DNA of 64,000 bases from Roseivirga ehrenbergii (GTDB taxonomy: Bacteria > Bacteroidota > Bacteroidia > Cytophagales > Cyclobacteriaceae), in contig NZ_LQZQ01000049.1 of NCBI RefSeq assembly GCF_001593005.1, forward strand, positions 351,058 to 415,057. The letters run 5' to 3'. This document shows positions 9,801 to 17,900 of this stretch, one piece after another. The notes beneath the pieces are model-generated. The model searched no databases and was not told the DNA's origin. It worked only from the letters and a program-made list of their open reading frames with translations. The stretch's first letter is position 1; the number at the start of each line of letters is the position of its first letter. A program made the translations under genes and the position numbers.

Positions 9801-9905
9801 GCCAATGAAGTGATTGGAGAAATCAATGCTTTCTTCAAAACCGATTGGCCAGCCTATAAAGCTTATGTAGATGGGCTTAATATAGAGTTACTACCCGGCT
9901 TTTAA
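6819..9905 (+). CDS. Secreted BNR/VPS10 (sortilin-like) beta-propeller protein
   Basis: The 1028-residue exported protein (signal peptide MKLGNLFSLLFLCLCAASATAQ) is built from Asp-box/BNR-type propeller blades. At least ten SxDxGxxW-like motifs are visible (SLDAGRTWEH, STDGGKNWKK, TYDGGETWKR, SDDGGERWYR, SEDGGKSF, STDNGRNWEI, SMDGSATWAK) across residues 50-730, enough for two propellers. The C-terminal third has a FlgD-like/Ig-like strand region (GRVKVEISDAQGKVVRTLYQ) and a helical tail. Such proteins are often annotated as glycosyl hydrolases, but the sialidase catalytic residues are not evident, so a binding or scaffold role is as likely. A terminator follows at 9930. Confidence 0.85.
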   Translation: MKLGNLFSLLFLCLCAASATAQTDLSLFKSMEPRSIGPAGMSGRVTSIDVVRSNKNIIYAGTASGGLWKSTSQGTLWEPIFDDQDVASIGVVTIDPSNPSVIWVGTGEGNPRNSLNSGYGVYRSLDAGRTWEHMGLEKTSNIHRLIVHPNDPNTIWVGAIGSPWGEHEERGVFKSTDGGKNWKKVLYGGPGAGIADMVIDPTNPNKIVAAMWEHRRWPYFFNSGGPASGIYITYDGGETWKRKTAEHGLPKGDLGRIGLAIAPSMPDRIYAWVESKENAIYRSDDGGERWYRISNKNDRGIGSRPFYYADIYVDPQNENRVYSLHTQVTSSEDGGKSFQNFVNSGIIHVDHHAWYVHPDDPNFLVLGNDGGLVLSTDRGGRWQYSENLPIGQFYHVNYDMEYPYNVMGGMQDNGAWLGPSQLLKNGGIRNGYWERIVGGDGFDVVPDPTDFRYGYSLSQGANIQRYDRVTGEMVGIRPEHPDGVQLRWNWNAGVNVNPIDKKTVYIGAQYLFKSTDNGRNWEIISPDLTTNNPEKQRQIDTGGLNYDNTGAEMHTTITVIEPSPLKQGVIWVGTDDGNVQLTQDGGGKWENSAGKFEGLPDATWVQQIKPSTYDPATAVVVFDDHRRNNWEPYVYQTTNYGKSWKRIVKKDAVFGFALSFVQDPIEPNLMFLGTEGGLYVSMDGSATWAKWTHGYPTVPTMDLQIHPREHDLIIGTFGRALWILDDIRPLREATKMGMKKLMAENLHVFPIPDATNAIIGQYMGYRSTGDGLFMGDNKPFSAAISYYAKDAGRVKVEISDAQGKVVRTLYQSADKGLNRMYWGFEGDGVRQPGSGPSREGAAPPRGYDVLPGTYTVKMTKGNASSSQTIKVLKDPRTPEWDMNEIEAKQKFIQEYYDFLAPVTEAIDRLQAATKSVGLIDGFADDNAALKAKNAEIKKKLTALNRLIYAESTQGSRNDKSVLSSYLGTIRGKMGGSYDPVTQGMRFALANAEKKANEVIGEINAFFKTDWPAYKAYVDGLNIELLPGF

Positions 9906-9929
9906 GCTTACAAGTACCTTAGAAATTAT

Positions 9930-9963
9930 AAACCCCAAGGCATTGCGGCTTTGGGGTTTTTCG
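9930..9963 (+). terminator. Rho-independent terminator after the propeller gene
   Basis: AAACCCCAA pairs with TTGGGGTTT around a GC-rich loop and runs into TTTTTCG, 25 bp past the stop codon. Confidence 0.8.
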
Positions 9964-9982
9964 TTTTAAAGCATAAGAATGA

Positions 9983-10241
9983 AACCGTTGAAACGGTTGG
10001 TGTCAGCTTGTTACTCCATAGCCCACGGTTTAAACCGTGGGCTATTTGTGTAAAAGGCACCTTGTGATGGTTTTAACCATTTAAACCTGAAACCAGTCGA
10101 GCATGCTGCTCTGAATAGGCTTAAATTGACCGTCATCCTGAACTTGTTTCAGGATCCGCTTGCTATGAGACTTAGTAAATAAGGTAACTCAAGGACAGAG
10201 TCCTAGGTTAATAGTAGTCACAGGTTCGGAGAACCTGCGAC
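9983..10241. repeat. Cluster of palindromes and triloop hairpins
   Basis: Five separate inverted repeats fill this intergenic stretch: AACCGTT-GA-AACGGTT (9983-9998); a perfect 28-bp palindrome with arm ATAGCCCACGGTTT (10018-10045); ATGGTT-TT-AACCAT (10067-10080); ATCCTGAA-CTTG-TTTCAGGAT (10135-10155); and CAGGTTC-GGA-GAACCTG (10221-10237). The last lies just past the stop of the minus-strand gene and could terminate it. Similar modules are common in Bacteroidota intergenic DNA. No ORF is present. Confidence 0.75.
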
Positions 10242-10247
10242 AGAGGT

Positions 10248-11069
10248 TTATTGAAACTCGACTTCAGCAGAAAGATCATTTACTTTTTCAATCTTCTTAA
10301 CCTTGTTATGATTAATGATATTCTCAAATAATGTTAGTAAATCTTTCATCATATTAAACTTCATTTCCATAGCAAAAAAGCTGATTGGTTTTCCATGCTC
10401 AAATACATAGTTTATCGTTCTATAGGTGTAATTTGAGTTTTTTGAATCTGGTGAAAAATAAAACCCTGAATTATGAATGGTGTTTCTAATCGCTGAGTAA
10501 ATTCCAATAACCTCATAATCTTCATTAGTTAAATTTAAATGATTTTCAAAAAGCCCTTTTCTTATTGCCCCAAAGGGTTCACTACCATTTAAATATGGGT
10601 TTGACTTTTTACTTTTGGGGTTATAGTAAGGGTTTTCAAGATTCTTAATGGAACGAACTATGTTTCTAACTTTTGTTTCAAACTCAAAAAAATAGTTTAG
10701 AATTAAATTGTCTAATATTTGATTAAAAATATGTCTATTCTTATGGAAAGCATATTTACTAATATCAGAGTGACTATCTATTGAACTGGACAAGTGAGGC
10801 AGTCTTTTTTTAAGCCAATCTTTATCGGTCAACTTATTTTGTGATTCTGTCTGAAAGGAAAACTGAATAATTGTATTTACATTAATGTCATGTATATTTT
10901 TTAAGAATAGTATTCGAGAATCCTTATTCCGATGTAATTTATCTACTGCGGTTTCTTCTAAAACATTAATCACGTGATTGTCAAGTTCTATAATTGAATT
11001 TATCATATCCTGAACCGTAACTGATTCGGATGTTATTATATTTATAGTCTTTGTTTCTTGATTGATCAT
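10248..11069 (-). CDS. Orphan helical protein, weak HEPN-like motif
   Basis: No family is recognised. The 273-residue protein is AT-rich in codon use, largely helical and without membrane segments. A short motif near residues 190-203 (YSAIRNTIHNSG; R195, N196, H199) resembles the 'RN..HN.G' turn found in HEPN-like and abortive-infection proteins. The N-terminal 100 residues (VQDMINSIIELDNHVINVLE; WLKKRLPHL) look like an independent helical domain. The gene stands alone between two repeat clusters, a typical setting for an accessory or defence gene. HEPN membership is a hypothesis only. Confidence 0.5.
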   Translation of the reverse strand: MINQETKTINIITSESVTVQDMINSIIELDNHVINVLEETAVDKLHRNKDSRILFLKNIHDINVNTIIQFSFQTESQNKLTDKDWLKKRLPHLSSSIDSHSDISKYAFHKNRHIFNQILDNLILNYFFEFETKVRNIVRSIKNLENPYYNPKSKKSNPYLNGSEPFGAIRKGLFENHLNLTNEDYEVIGIYSAIRNTIHNSGFYFSPDSKNSNYTYRTINYVFEHGKPISFFAMEMKFNMMKDLLTLFENIINHNKVKKIEKVNDLSAEVEFQ

Positions 11070-11234
11070 AAATGTTTTTTAATGTTAGTGAGAAAGTTTA
11101 TTCACACTCACTTCGGTATAATGCCCTAGATTAAGCCTCGGTCACATTGATTGCGCATATACCTCATGTAATTTATCAAAACTTCTTTATTGCATCCAAA
11201 TATTGGTCACTATAAGGAAGTTTTTCCTTGCTTA
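11070..11234. other. Intergenic, no feature seen
   Basis: First part of a 514-bp gene-free stretch. AT-rich, with no ORF or terminator that I can support. Three interspersed repeat elements follow it. Confidence 0.4.
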
Positions 11235-11291
11235 AGATTGCTTCACGTATGCTCTTTCACTTCGATATACACTTGCAGGTTCGCAATGACG
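11235..11291. repeat. GTCATTGCGA-type interspersed element, reversed copy
   Basis: Begins AGATTGCTTCACG and ends GGTTCGCAATGAC. The copy at 11491-11546 matches it along most of its length, including internal TATGCTCT.TCACT.CGA. Confidence 0.6.
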
Positions 11292-11348
11292 GTTGAATAA
11301 GCCTTTGTGGTATAAACGTTTGAGTTTTGTGGTGAGCCATCGGTCACG

Positions 11349-11398
11349 GTCATTGCGATGAATTAGCAGCCGCTAGGCAAGAATTCAGAAGCAATCTC
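11349..11398. repeat. GTCATTGCGA-type interspersed element, forward copy
   Basis: Begins GTCATTGCGATGAA and ends GAAGCAATCTCT. It is opposite in orientation to the flanking copies at 11235 and 11491, and its interior is divergent. Confidence 0.55.
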
Positions 11399-11490
11399 TT
11401 TAATAAGCTACATGTACGCAGCTGAATTTGAAGTGTATACATTTTGTAATCTTTGTGAAACTCCGCGCCCTTTGCGGTTAATAATCAGTG

Positions 11491-11546
11491 AGATTGCTTC
11501 ACGTATGCTCTATCACTACGAAAAACTTTGGCAGGTTCGCAATGAC
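11491..11546. repeat. GTCATTGCGA-type interspersed element, reversed copy
   Basis: Begins AGATTGCTTCACG and ends TTCGCAATGAC. It is nearly identical to 11235-11291 and lies 37 bp past the stop of the minus-strand HEAT-like gene. Confidence 0.6.
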
Positions 11547-11583
11547 TGTTGAGTTGACTTTTGTGGTGAGCAATGGGGCACTC

Positions 11584-12108
11584 TTATTGGATTTTCTCAA
11601 GCGCGTTCAGCGTTCGTTTTCCTCTAGATTTAAACCCAGCAGAGCCATAGGGCATTTGGTCTTCTATCAGGATTTGAAGTTCGCCTTTCAGCTCGGGTAC
11701 TTTGTAAGTAATATTCAAAAGTACCGTCATAGAAAAACATTTAATGGCAATGGCTTCGCTTTTTGAGGCCAAATAGCCAAAGCAAATGTCGGCTACTTCA
11801 CCCCAAAGGTTTTCTGGAATATCGATTTCCTGAAGCACACGGACTGTATTGCGTTTAATAGAGTCATGTAAATTGGGTTGCTTAAGGTTGAAGACCATGG
11901 CTTTCAAATGTGGCTTAAGCATATCAACCTTCTTTCTACCAATTTCACCAACCACCCAAGCTGCTCTTTGAGTTACACGATATTCATCGTTTAGGAATAA
12001 GTTCATCAGCGCATCAAACCGTTCCTGTTCTTCTGCAACATATGAAACGATTAGGTTCGTATTCTCTTTGGAGTGTTCCTTTAAAAGTTGTTTTCGGATG
12101 TCCATCAT
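11584..12108 (-). CDS. HEAT-repeat-like protein
   Basis: The 174-residue protein appears to consist of paired amphipathic helices typical of HEAT/Armadillo repeats: FDALMNLFLNDEYRVTQRAAW followed by VVGEIG, then HLKAMVFNL...SIKRNTVRVLQEIDIP, then EAIAIKCFSMTVLLNITYKVPEL. No signal peptide or membrane segment is seen, so it should be cytosolic. HEAT proteins bind other proteins or act as adaptors; no partner is evident. It is divergent from the DUF456 gene with 51 bp between starts, so the two promoters overlap. Confidence 0.65.
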   Translation of the reverse strand: MMDIRKQLLKEHSKENTNLIVSYVAEEQERFDALMNLFLNDEYRVTQRAAWVVGEIGRKKVDMLKPHLKAMVFNLKQPNLHDSIKRNTVRVLQEIDIPENLWGEVADICFGYLASKSEAIAIKCFSMTVLLNITYKVPELKGELQILIEDQMPYGSAGFKSRGKRTLNALEKIQ

Positions 12109-12159
12109 GACTTATACACCAAAAATAATCATCTTTAAATATCAATCACTTTTTTAGCC

Positions 12160-12636
12160 ATGGATATACTACTTATTGTTTTAGGTATCGTTTTTGTGCT
12201 TGTGGGGATTGCAGGCTGTTTTTTACCCATTCTACCCGGGCCACCCGTAAGTTTTTTAGGGTTACTATTTCTGCATTTCACTGCTCGAACGGATATTCCA
12301 GAAGATACTTTATGGACTTTAGCTTTAGTAACCGTAGTTGTTACTGTCCTCGACTATGTAGTTCCCATTTATGGAACCAAGCGTTTTGGCGGAACCAAAA
12401 AAGGAGTGTGGGGGAGTACCATAGGTTTAATTATAGGTATGTTCTTTTTTCCTCCTTTTGGAATTATTTTAGGTCCATTGATAGGTGCTTTTGTTGGCGA
12501 AATGAGCGCTGGGCAAGACACAAATAAAGCCATGCGTTCAGCACTGGGCTCGTTTCTTGGTTTTTTGGCAGGCACACTGCTTAAGCTTATCGCTTGTTTT
12601 GTAATGGCCTATTACTTCATTATCTATTTATTCTAA
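12160..12636 (+). CDS. DUF456 family membrane protein
   Basis: The 158-residue protein is almost entirely hydrophobic, with about four or five transmembrane segments. The opening (LGIVFVLVGIAGCFLPILPG, followed by PPVSFLGLL) and the glycine-rich middle (GTKRFGGTKKGVWGSTIGLI; FFPPFGIILGPLIGAFVGEM) are hallmarks of DUF456. Glycine-zipper-like repeats suggest tightly packed helices in the inner membrane. The family function is unknown. It is a single gene, convergent with the M14 peptidase; the hairpin at 12761-12800 lies between the two stops. Confidence 0.85.
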   Translation: MDILLIVLGIVFVLVGIAGCFLPILPGPPVSFLGLLFLHFTARTDIPEDTLWTLALVTVVVTVLDYVVPIYGTKRFGGTKKGVWGSTIGLIIGMFFFPPFGIILGPLIGAFVGEMSAGQDTNKAMRSALGSFLGFLAGTLLKLIACFVMAYYFIIYLF

Positions 12637-12760
12637 TCTGTTTTTATTCAGGTACGTCAAGCTAGAGCTTTAATATATTAATAAATTTAAATATGTTAAT
12701 ATAAAAATATTGTTACTTATCAATGTGTTTAATTTTTATCTTTTAGTTGAAGAGGGTAGG

Positions 12761-12800
12761 AAACAAAACAGCCTGAAAATACATTGATTTTCAGGCTGTT
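12761..12800 (-). terminator. Rho-independent terminator of the M14 peptidase gene
   Basis: AACAGCCTGAAAAT and ATTTTCAGGCTGTT form a 14-bp perfect stem. Read on the minus strand it is followed by TTTTGTTT. It lies 23 bp past the stop of the minus-strand gene and may also stop the DUF456 transcript. Confidence 0.8.
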
Positions 12801-12822
12801 GATTAGGGTATTGTTGGTGCTA

Positions 12823-14736
12823 TTATTTTTCTAGTGTACCGATGGTTACTTCAGTTTCTATATAACCACCTCGGGTGGAAAGGATTTTCACCTTCGCTTT
12901 TGCACCTTTGATTTTGTTCAGCTTAATTTCAAAAGTAGCCTCTTGGCTTTGCCCTGGAAGCGTTCTGTCCATGTATTGGATTTTGTCAGATAGACTAGGA
13001 TTGATGATTTGCACTTGAGCCTCATCTCCACCTCTGGTTAGTTTTGAATCGAATTGTAACTGAACACGGTCTTCGCGAACAATTTTCACCAATTGCGCTT
13101 GTTTTAGGGCGGTGGGTAATTGGCCTGTATTTGTGAATTTCACCTTCACCACATAAGTGTCTTTGCCTTTGCTTTCTACACTTAAATCATTTAATGTGAT
13201 TTGTGGTAAATCCATGGCCATGGCTAAATTGAACAATGCTTGCTTCTTTGCCCAGTTTTCTAACTGCCAAGGCGGTCCGTTTTGACCAAAGAATTTGGGG
13301 TGAAAACCACCAATTTCAGCTTTGCCCAAGGTAGGGTGATCAAAGGGTTCCCATTCTTTAAAACCACGGCCTCCGTTTTCTTCATCGTCCCAACGCAGTC
13401 CATCATAATCGTCATAAATGCCATCGTTATCATAATCTTTCATGGCACCATTGTTCCATAACTCATCGCCATACCAGATTGCTCCATAGTAGAAGTACCC
13501 AAAATCAGGGCCATGGCCGAATAGCGGACTAGGTTTTAATGGGTCGCCAGTAGAAGGGTTCACTTTGTAGCGTGTGGCATAAGTTTCATATACATCGCCA
13601 GCCCAAGGGTAGCCGGTGATGTCCATTCCAATTTGATCGTATTTTTTGTAGATGTCCAAATCTTCAGGATACATTCTTTCTTCACTTTTCGAAGTAGAAG
13701 GAGCTCTTAAGTGCATTGGCACTCTGGTGTCCATAGAGTTGGCTACAGAAATATTAGGATGGGTGAGCATCCACATTACAATAGAGCGCGATTCTGGTTC
13801 GGACATGGGGAAAGCACCTGCTCCGTTTTGTGTATAGCCTCTGCCTGTTTCGTCTTCACCTGTATCAGGTCGCCAGTTTTCAGGGTAGTTTCTATGAAGG
13901 TCTAATCCTCCAATGCCATCTTCATTAAAACGGCCGTCACCATCATTGTCGATACCTTCGCTATAAACAAAGTAATCACCATTTTCCGAACGCTTCATTA
14001 AACGTCCTTTTGGGTCTCTTGGATCGATAATGTGTGTGCCTTTTTCTCCTTTTTTGGCTTTAACCCGAATCTGGTACATAATACCATCACCATCCAGATC
14101 TTCTTCATCGTCTTCATCCAGCAAGCCATCTCTATCGTTATCGTGTGGCCTTACAGTAGATCTATTTCTTTGTGCAGTGTTTAAATACAGGTTCGAACCA
14201 TCAGGATTGTTTTGTGGTCTCAGGTAAATCGCCTTAGTGTCGATCAGTTTGGTAATGGCAGGGTCGCTACCGTAGTTTTCTAATAAGTGTCGGGTTAGCC
14301 AAAGAATGGATTCACTACTCGTAATTTCTCCGCTATGACGGCCTCCTTCAAAGTACGCGGCTGGTTTATCCGTGTCCTTGCCAGTTTTTTTATTGGTCAA
14401 GGTCATTTGTAAAATTGGTCGACCTTCAAAGCTGGTGCCTACCTGATACAAGTCTACAATGTCTGGATACTTTTCGGCCCATAATTTATACCAGTAATAC
14501 ATTACGTCTACGGTGTGGTAGGTGTCGAAGGTGAGCTGTTTCATTGGCTCATATTGTACTTCAGGGTGTCTATACTGTTTAAAAAAACTAACACCGTGCC
14601 TTTCGCCTTTTACGGTGTAGGTGGCGGTGTCTTTATCAGATTCTGGCCAGGTTACAGGATTCAGTACTCTTACTTCTTGAGCAACAAGTATAGGGGAGTA
14701 GAGCAATAAAAATAGCAGAATGTGTTTTCTATTCAT
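12823..14736 (-). CDS. Secreted M14-family zinc carboxypeptidase-like protein
   Basis: The 637-residue protein has a signal peptide (cleavage after LLLYSPILVAQ). Its M14 core has H134-S-G-E137 as the first two zinc ligands, NPDG at 177-180, and DLHRNYPENW at 279-288 in place of the usual DLNRNFP. The segment GKAEIGGF supplies the usual EIGG glutamate. Two Asp-rich stretches (DNDRDGLLDEDDEEDLDGDG and DNDGDGRFNEDG) look like calcium-binding inserts. The third zinc ligand, normally a His in an HT/HS motif, aligns with D336 (NSMDTRVPMHLRAP). The C-terminal 130 residues form an Ig-like beta domain. Family membership is firm; activity is uncertain. Confidence 0.85.
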   Translation of the reverse strand: MNRKHILLFLLLYSPILVAQEVRVLNPVTWPESDKDTATYTVKGERHGVSFFKQYRHPEVQYEPMKQLTFDTYHTVDVMYYWYKLWAEKYPDIVDLYQVGTSFEGRPILQMTLTNKKTGKDTDKPAAYFEGGRHSGEITSSESILWLTRHLLENYGSDPAITKLIDTKAIYLRPQNNPDGSNLYLNTAQRNRSTVRPHDNDRDGLLDEDDEEDLDGDGIMYQIRVKAKKGEKGTHIIDPRDPKGRLMKRSENGDYFVYSEGIDNDGDGRFNEDGIGGLDLHRNYPENWRPDTGEDETGRGYTQNGAGAFPMSEPESRSIVMWMLTHPNISVANSMDTRVPMHLRAPSTSKSEERMYPEDLDIYKKYDQIGMDITGYPWAGDVYETYATRYKVNPSTGDPLKPSPLFGHGPDFGYFYYGAIWYGDELWNNGAMKDYDNDGIYDDYDGLRWDDEENGGRGFKEWEPFDHPTLGKAEIGGFHPKFFGQNGPPWQLENWAKKQALFNLAMAMDLPQITLNDLSVESKGKDTYVVKVKFTNTGQLPTALKQAQLVKIVREDRVQLQFDSKLTRGGDEAQVQIINPSLSDKIQYMDRTLPGQSQEATFEIKLNKIKGAKAKVKILSTRGGYIETEVTIGTLEK

Positions 14737-14828
14737 TTTCTATATGGTTGTTTGAATTGGAAGATAGGAAGAAAATCAAATTGATAGGAGTGCTATTATT
14801 AGAGCGGTGGTGAATACCTCAATTCATT

Positions 14829-14888
14829 TATCGAAGATTTCGGTCAGTTATCGAAAAATACTGTCAGTCATCGAAAGAATCATTGTGC
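14829..14888 (+). promoter_or_regulatory. Three 20-bp direct repeats, probable LytTR regulator binding site
   Basis: TCGAA occurs at 14831, 14851 and 14871, exactly 20 bp apart. The first two 20-bp units agree at 16 positions (TATCGAA....TC.GTCAGT pattern); the third keeps CATCGAA. Head-to-tail repeats about two helical turns apart are the classic layout of LytTR sites. They lie 44 bp upstream of the kinase whose neighbouring gene encodes a LytTR regulator, which suggests autoregulation. Confidence 0.6.
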
Positions 14889-14931
14889 CAACTATTAATT
14901 CTATTCATTTGTATAGCACAACTCAGCCCAA

Positions 14932-17900
14932 GTGAACACACAGCCTCAAATAACCACTACCAGTAACGGACTTTTAGTCAGTAAACAATTTATACCCTCA
15001 CTATGGAATGCCCAATTGGGACTCGTAGAAGGGGAGAAAATTGGAGAAAAGTTATGGCATTGTATTTCTTCAGATTTATCTAATAAAGAGAACATACAAT
15101 TCGAAATGAACCATGCAATGTATTATCTTAGTATTCGGTACTCAGGTAGTTTATATCATATTTCTTTCGATTTGCAGCATAAAAAATCATACTCTTCTAG
15201 ATCAAAGTCGATTAACCGCTACAAAATGTTGGTGGAAGCGGCAAATGACATTATTTATGAAACAGATACCCAAGGCTGTTTCACCTATGCAAACCCCAAA
15301 GCATTAAAGGCTGTTGGCTATAGCAAGGAGGAAGTAATTGGGATGCGATATGCCGATTTAATTAGAGATGATCACAAGGAAAGGGTAGTTCTTTTTTACC
15401 AAAATCAAATGGCCAAGGGGGAAACAACTACTTACTTGGAGTTTCCAATTGTTTGTGCAAATGGTGAAGTAATTTGGATTGGTCAGAATGTGCAGATTCT
15501 CGAAGATGAATATGGCATTTTAGGAATGATGTCGGTAGCCAGAGATATTACCGACCGACATGTGTCTGATCAACTGTTAATGAAATCTGAAGAAAAGTAC
15601 CGAGGTATCATTCAAAACCTTCAGTTTGGTCTTTTAGAAGTAGATTTAGATGAAACGATTCTTTACGTAAACGAGGCCATGTGCAGCATTACTGGCTATA
15701 CTGCCGATGAACTTATTGGTAATATTGCTTCTGATATTTTGGTGCCGAAACAGACAAAGGAGATCATTGACAGAGAGCATGATAAAAGAGCGGAGGGAGT
15801 GGCTAGTGTTTATGAAGTACAACTAAGACACAAGAATGGGAAACCAATTTGGTGTTTAATTAGTGGAGCTCCTAATTATAATTTTGATGGTGACAGAATT
15901 GGATCCTTAGGGATTCATATGGATATAACGGGCAGAAAGAAAGATGAGGAAGAACTCATTTTTACGCGCAGTCGCTTAGATAAATATAGGGTAGGTTTAG
16001 AGCTTTTAAATGAAATGACTTCTAACATTGGTTTAGACCTTAACTGTCAAATCAATGAAGGGATGAAGATTGCTGCTAACTATCTGAATTTACCTTTTGG
16101 GATTGTAAGTAGGATAGAGGGAGATCAGTATTTTGTTCAGTACAGCTACAACGAAAACAGCACAGAGGAATTGGGTGAAGAAGCTCGTTTTGACCTGTGC
16201 GACACCTATTGTCAAATCACCTATGCTCAAGGCTCAAAACTTGCCATTAGTAACTTTAGTCAATCAGAATTTGCAAACCACCCTGCCTTTGAGAAATTTG
16301 GTTTAGAAACATATATCGCGTCTCCATATAGTGTAAATGGAAAGAAACGGGGGACGGTTAATTTTACAAGTGAAAATGCACGCCCCCAACCATTTGATGC
16401 TTACGATCTTGAGTTTATCGACCTTCTAGCCAAGTATATTGGCTTTATAATTAGTCAAGATGAAAACCAAAAAGAGCTAGCCAAGGAGCGTGAAGCGTTA
16501 AGGTTGAGAAACACTAAACTGTCTGAAAATGAGAGCTATCTAAAGGCGATTAATGGTTTCGTTACTAAGTTGTTAGTAAAAGAAGATATCGTAGAAATAG
16601 CTTGGGAGATTGCTGAAAATGTGATTGATGAGTTCGGCTTCAATGACTGTGTGGTCTATGTACTAAATGAAGAAAAACGCTGTTTAGAGCAATTGGCACT
16701 GTATGGGCCCAACATGTCTAAAGATAGAACAATAGTAGACCCAATTCAGGTTAAACTTGGAGAGGGGATAGTTGGGCATGTTGCCGAAACTGGAGTGGCA
16801 GAAATTGTAAGTGATACTTCTAAAGATAGCAGATACAAAGATATTGATGGAGTAAGGCTCTCTGAAATTACGGTGCCTATAATAGCAGATGGTAAAGTTA
16901 TTGGGGTTATAGATTCAGAACACAAAGAGAAAAATTTCTTTAAGGACGAGCATCTAGCTACACTTACTACTCTTGCTAATTTAGCATCTAACCGACTGAA
17001 GAATGCTAAGGCAAAAATAAAACAGTTAAAAGCTGAACGAGAATTAAGAGAGAGTGAGAATAAATTACGCACCATTATAAGCTCTGCCCTAGATGGTATT
17101 ATAACAATTGACCAAAAAGGCCTAATTACGGAATGGAATCCGCAAGCGGAAGTGATTTTTGGTTGGAAGGTTGAAGAAGTAATTGGTAAACCATTAACTC
17201 ATAATATTATTCCTTCTAAGCATCACTCGGCACATGATGCGGGGATGAAAAACTACTTTAAAACAAAAGAAGGGCCTGTTCTTAACCAGCGCATTGAAAT
17301 TACAGCTATGCGTAAAAGTGGCGAAGAATTCCCGATTGAGCTGGCTATTCTACCTATTGTTAGAAATGGGATTCATTCATTCACGGCTTTTGTGAGAGAT
17401 ATTACCATTCAAAAAGAGGTGCAAAATGAAATGGAGAAGGCGCTCAATAAAGAGCGTGAGTTGAATGAACTTAAATCTAGGTTTGTTTCAATGACTTCTC
17501 ATGAGTTTAGAACGCCACTCACCACCATAAAGCAAAATACTGATTTGATTGCGTTTAAGCTTGAAAATCAATTTCCGGAGCATTTTGAGGGTTATAATAA
17601 ATACCTCGATAGAATTGAGTCAGAAATAGGAAGAGTAACTTTCTTGATGAACGATATTTTGATGCTGGGTAAAATAGAGGCAGGGCGTGTGGAATTAAAT
17701 AAAAAACCTACCGACCTTCATGAGCTAGTTAAGAAAGCGATAACTGAGTTAACTGAAAATAGGAAAGATGGTCGATCAATTGACTTTTCTGTTATCGGTG
17801 TAGTACAACCTGTCAACATCGATGTCAATTTATTCGATCATATTGTGGCCAATCTTATATCAAATGCTTTTAAGTATTCAGAAGGCAAAGAAGATCCGAA

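Noticed and set aside
11488..11766. 92-codon open frame on the plus strand
   Set aside because: Half lies in a GTCATTGCGA element and half is antisense to the HEAT-like gene.
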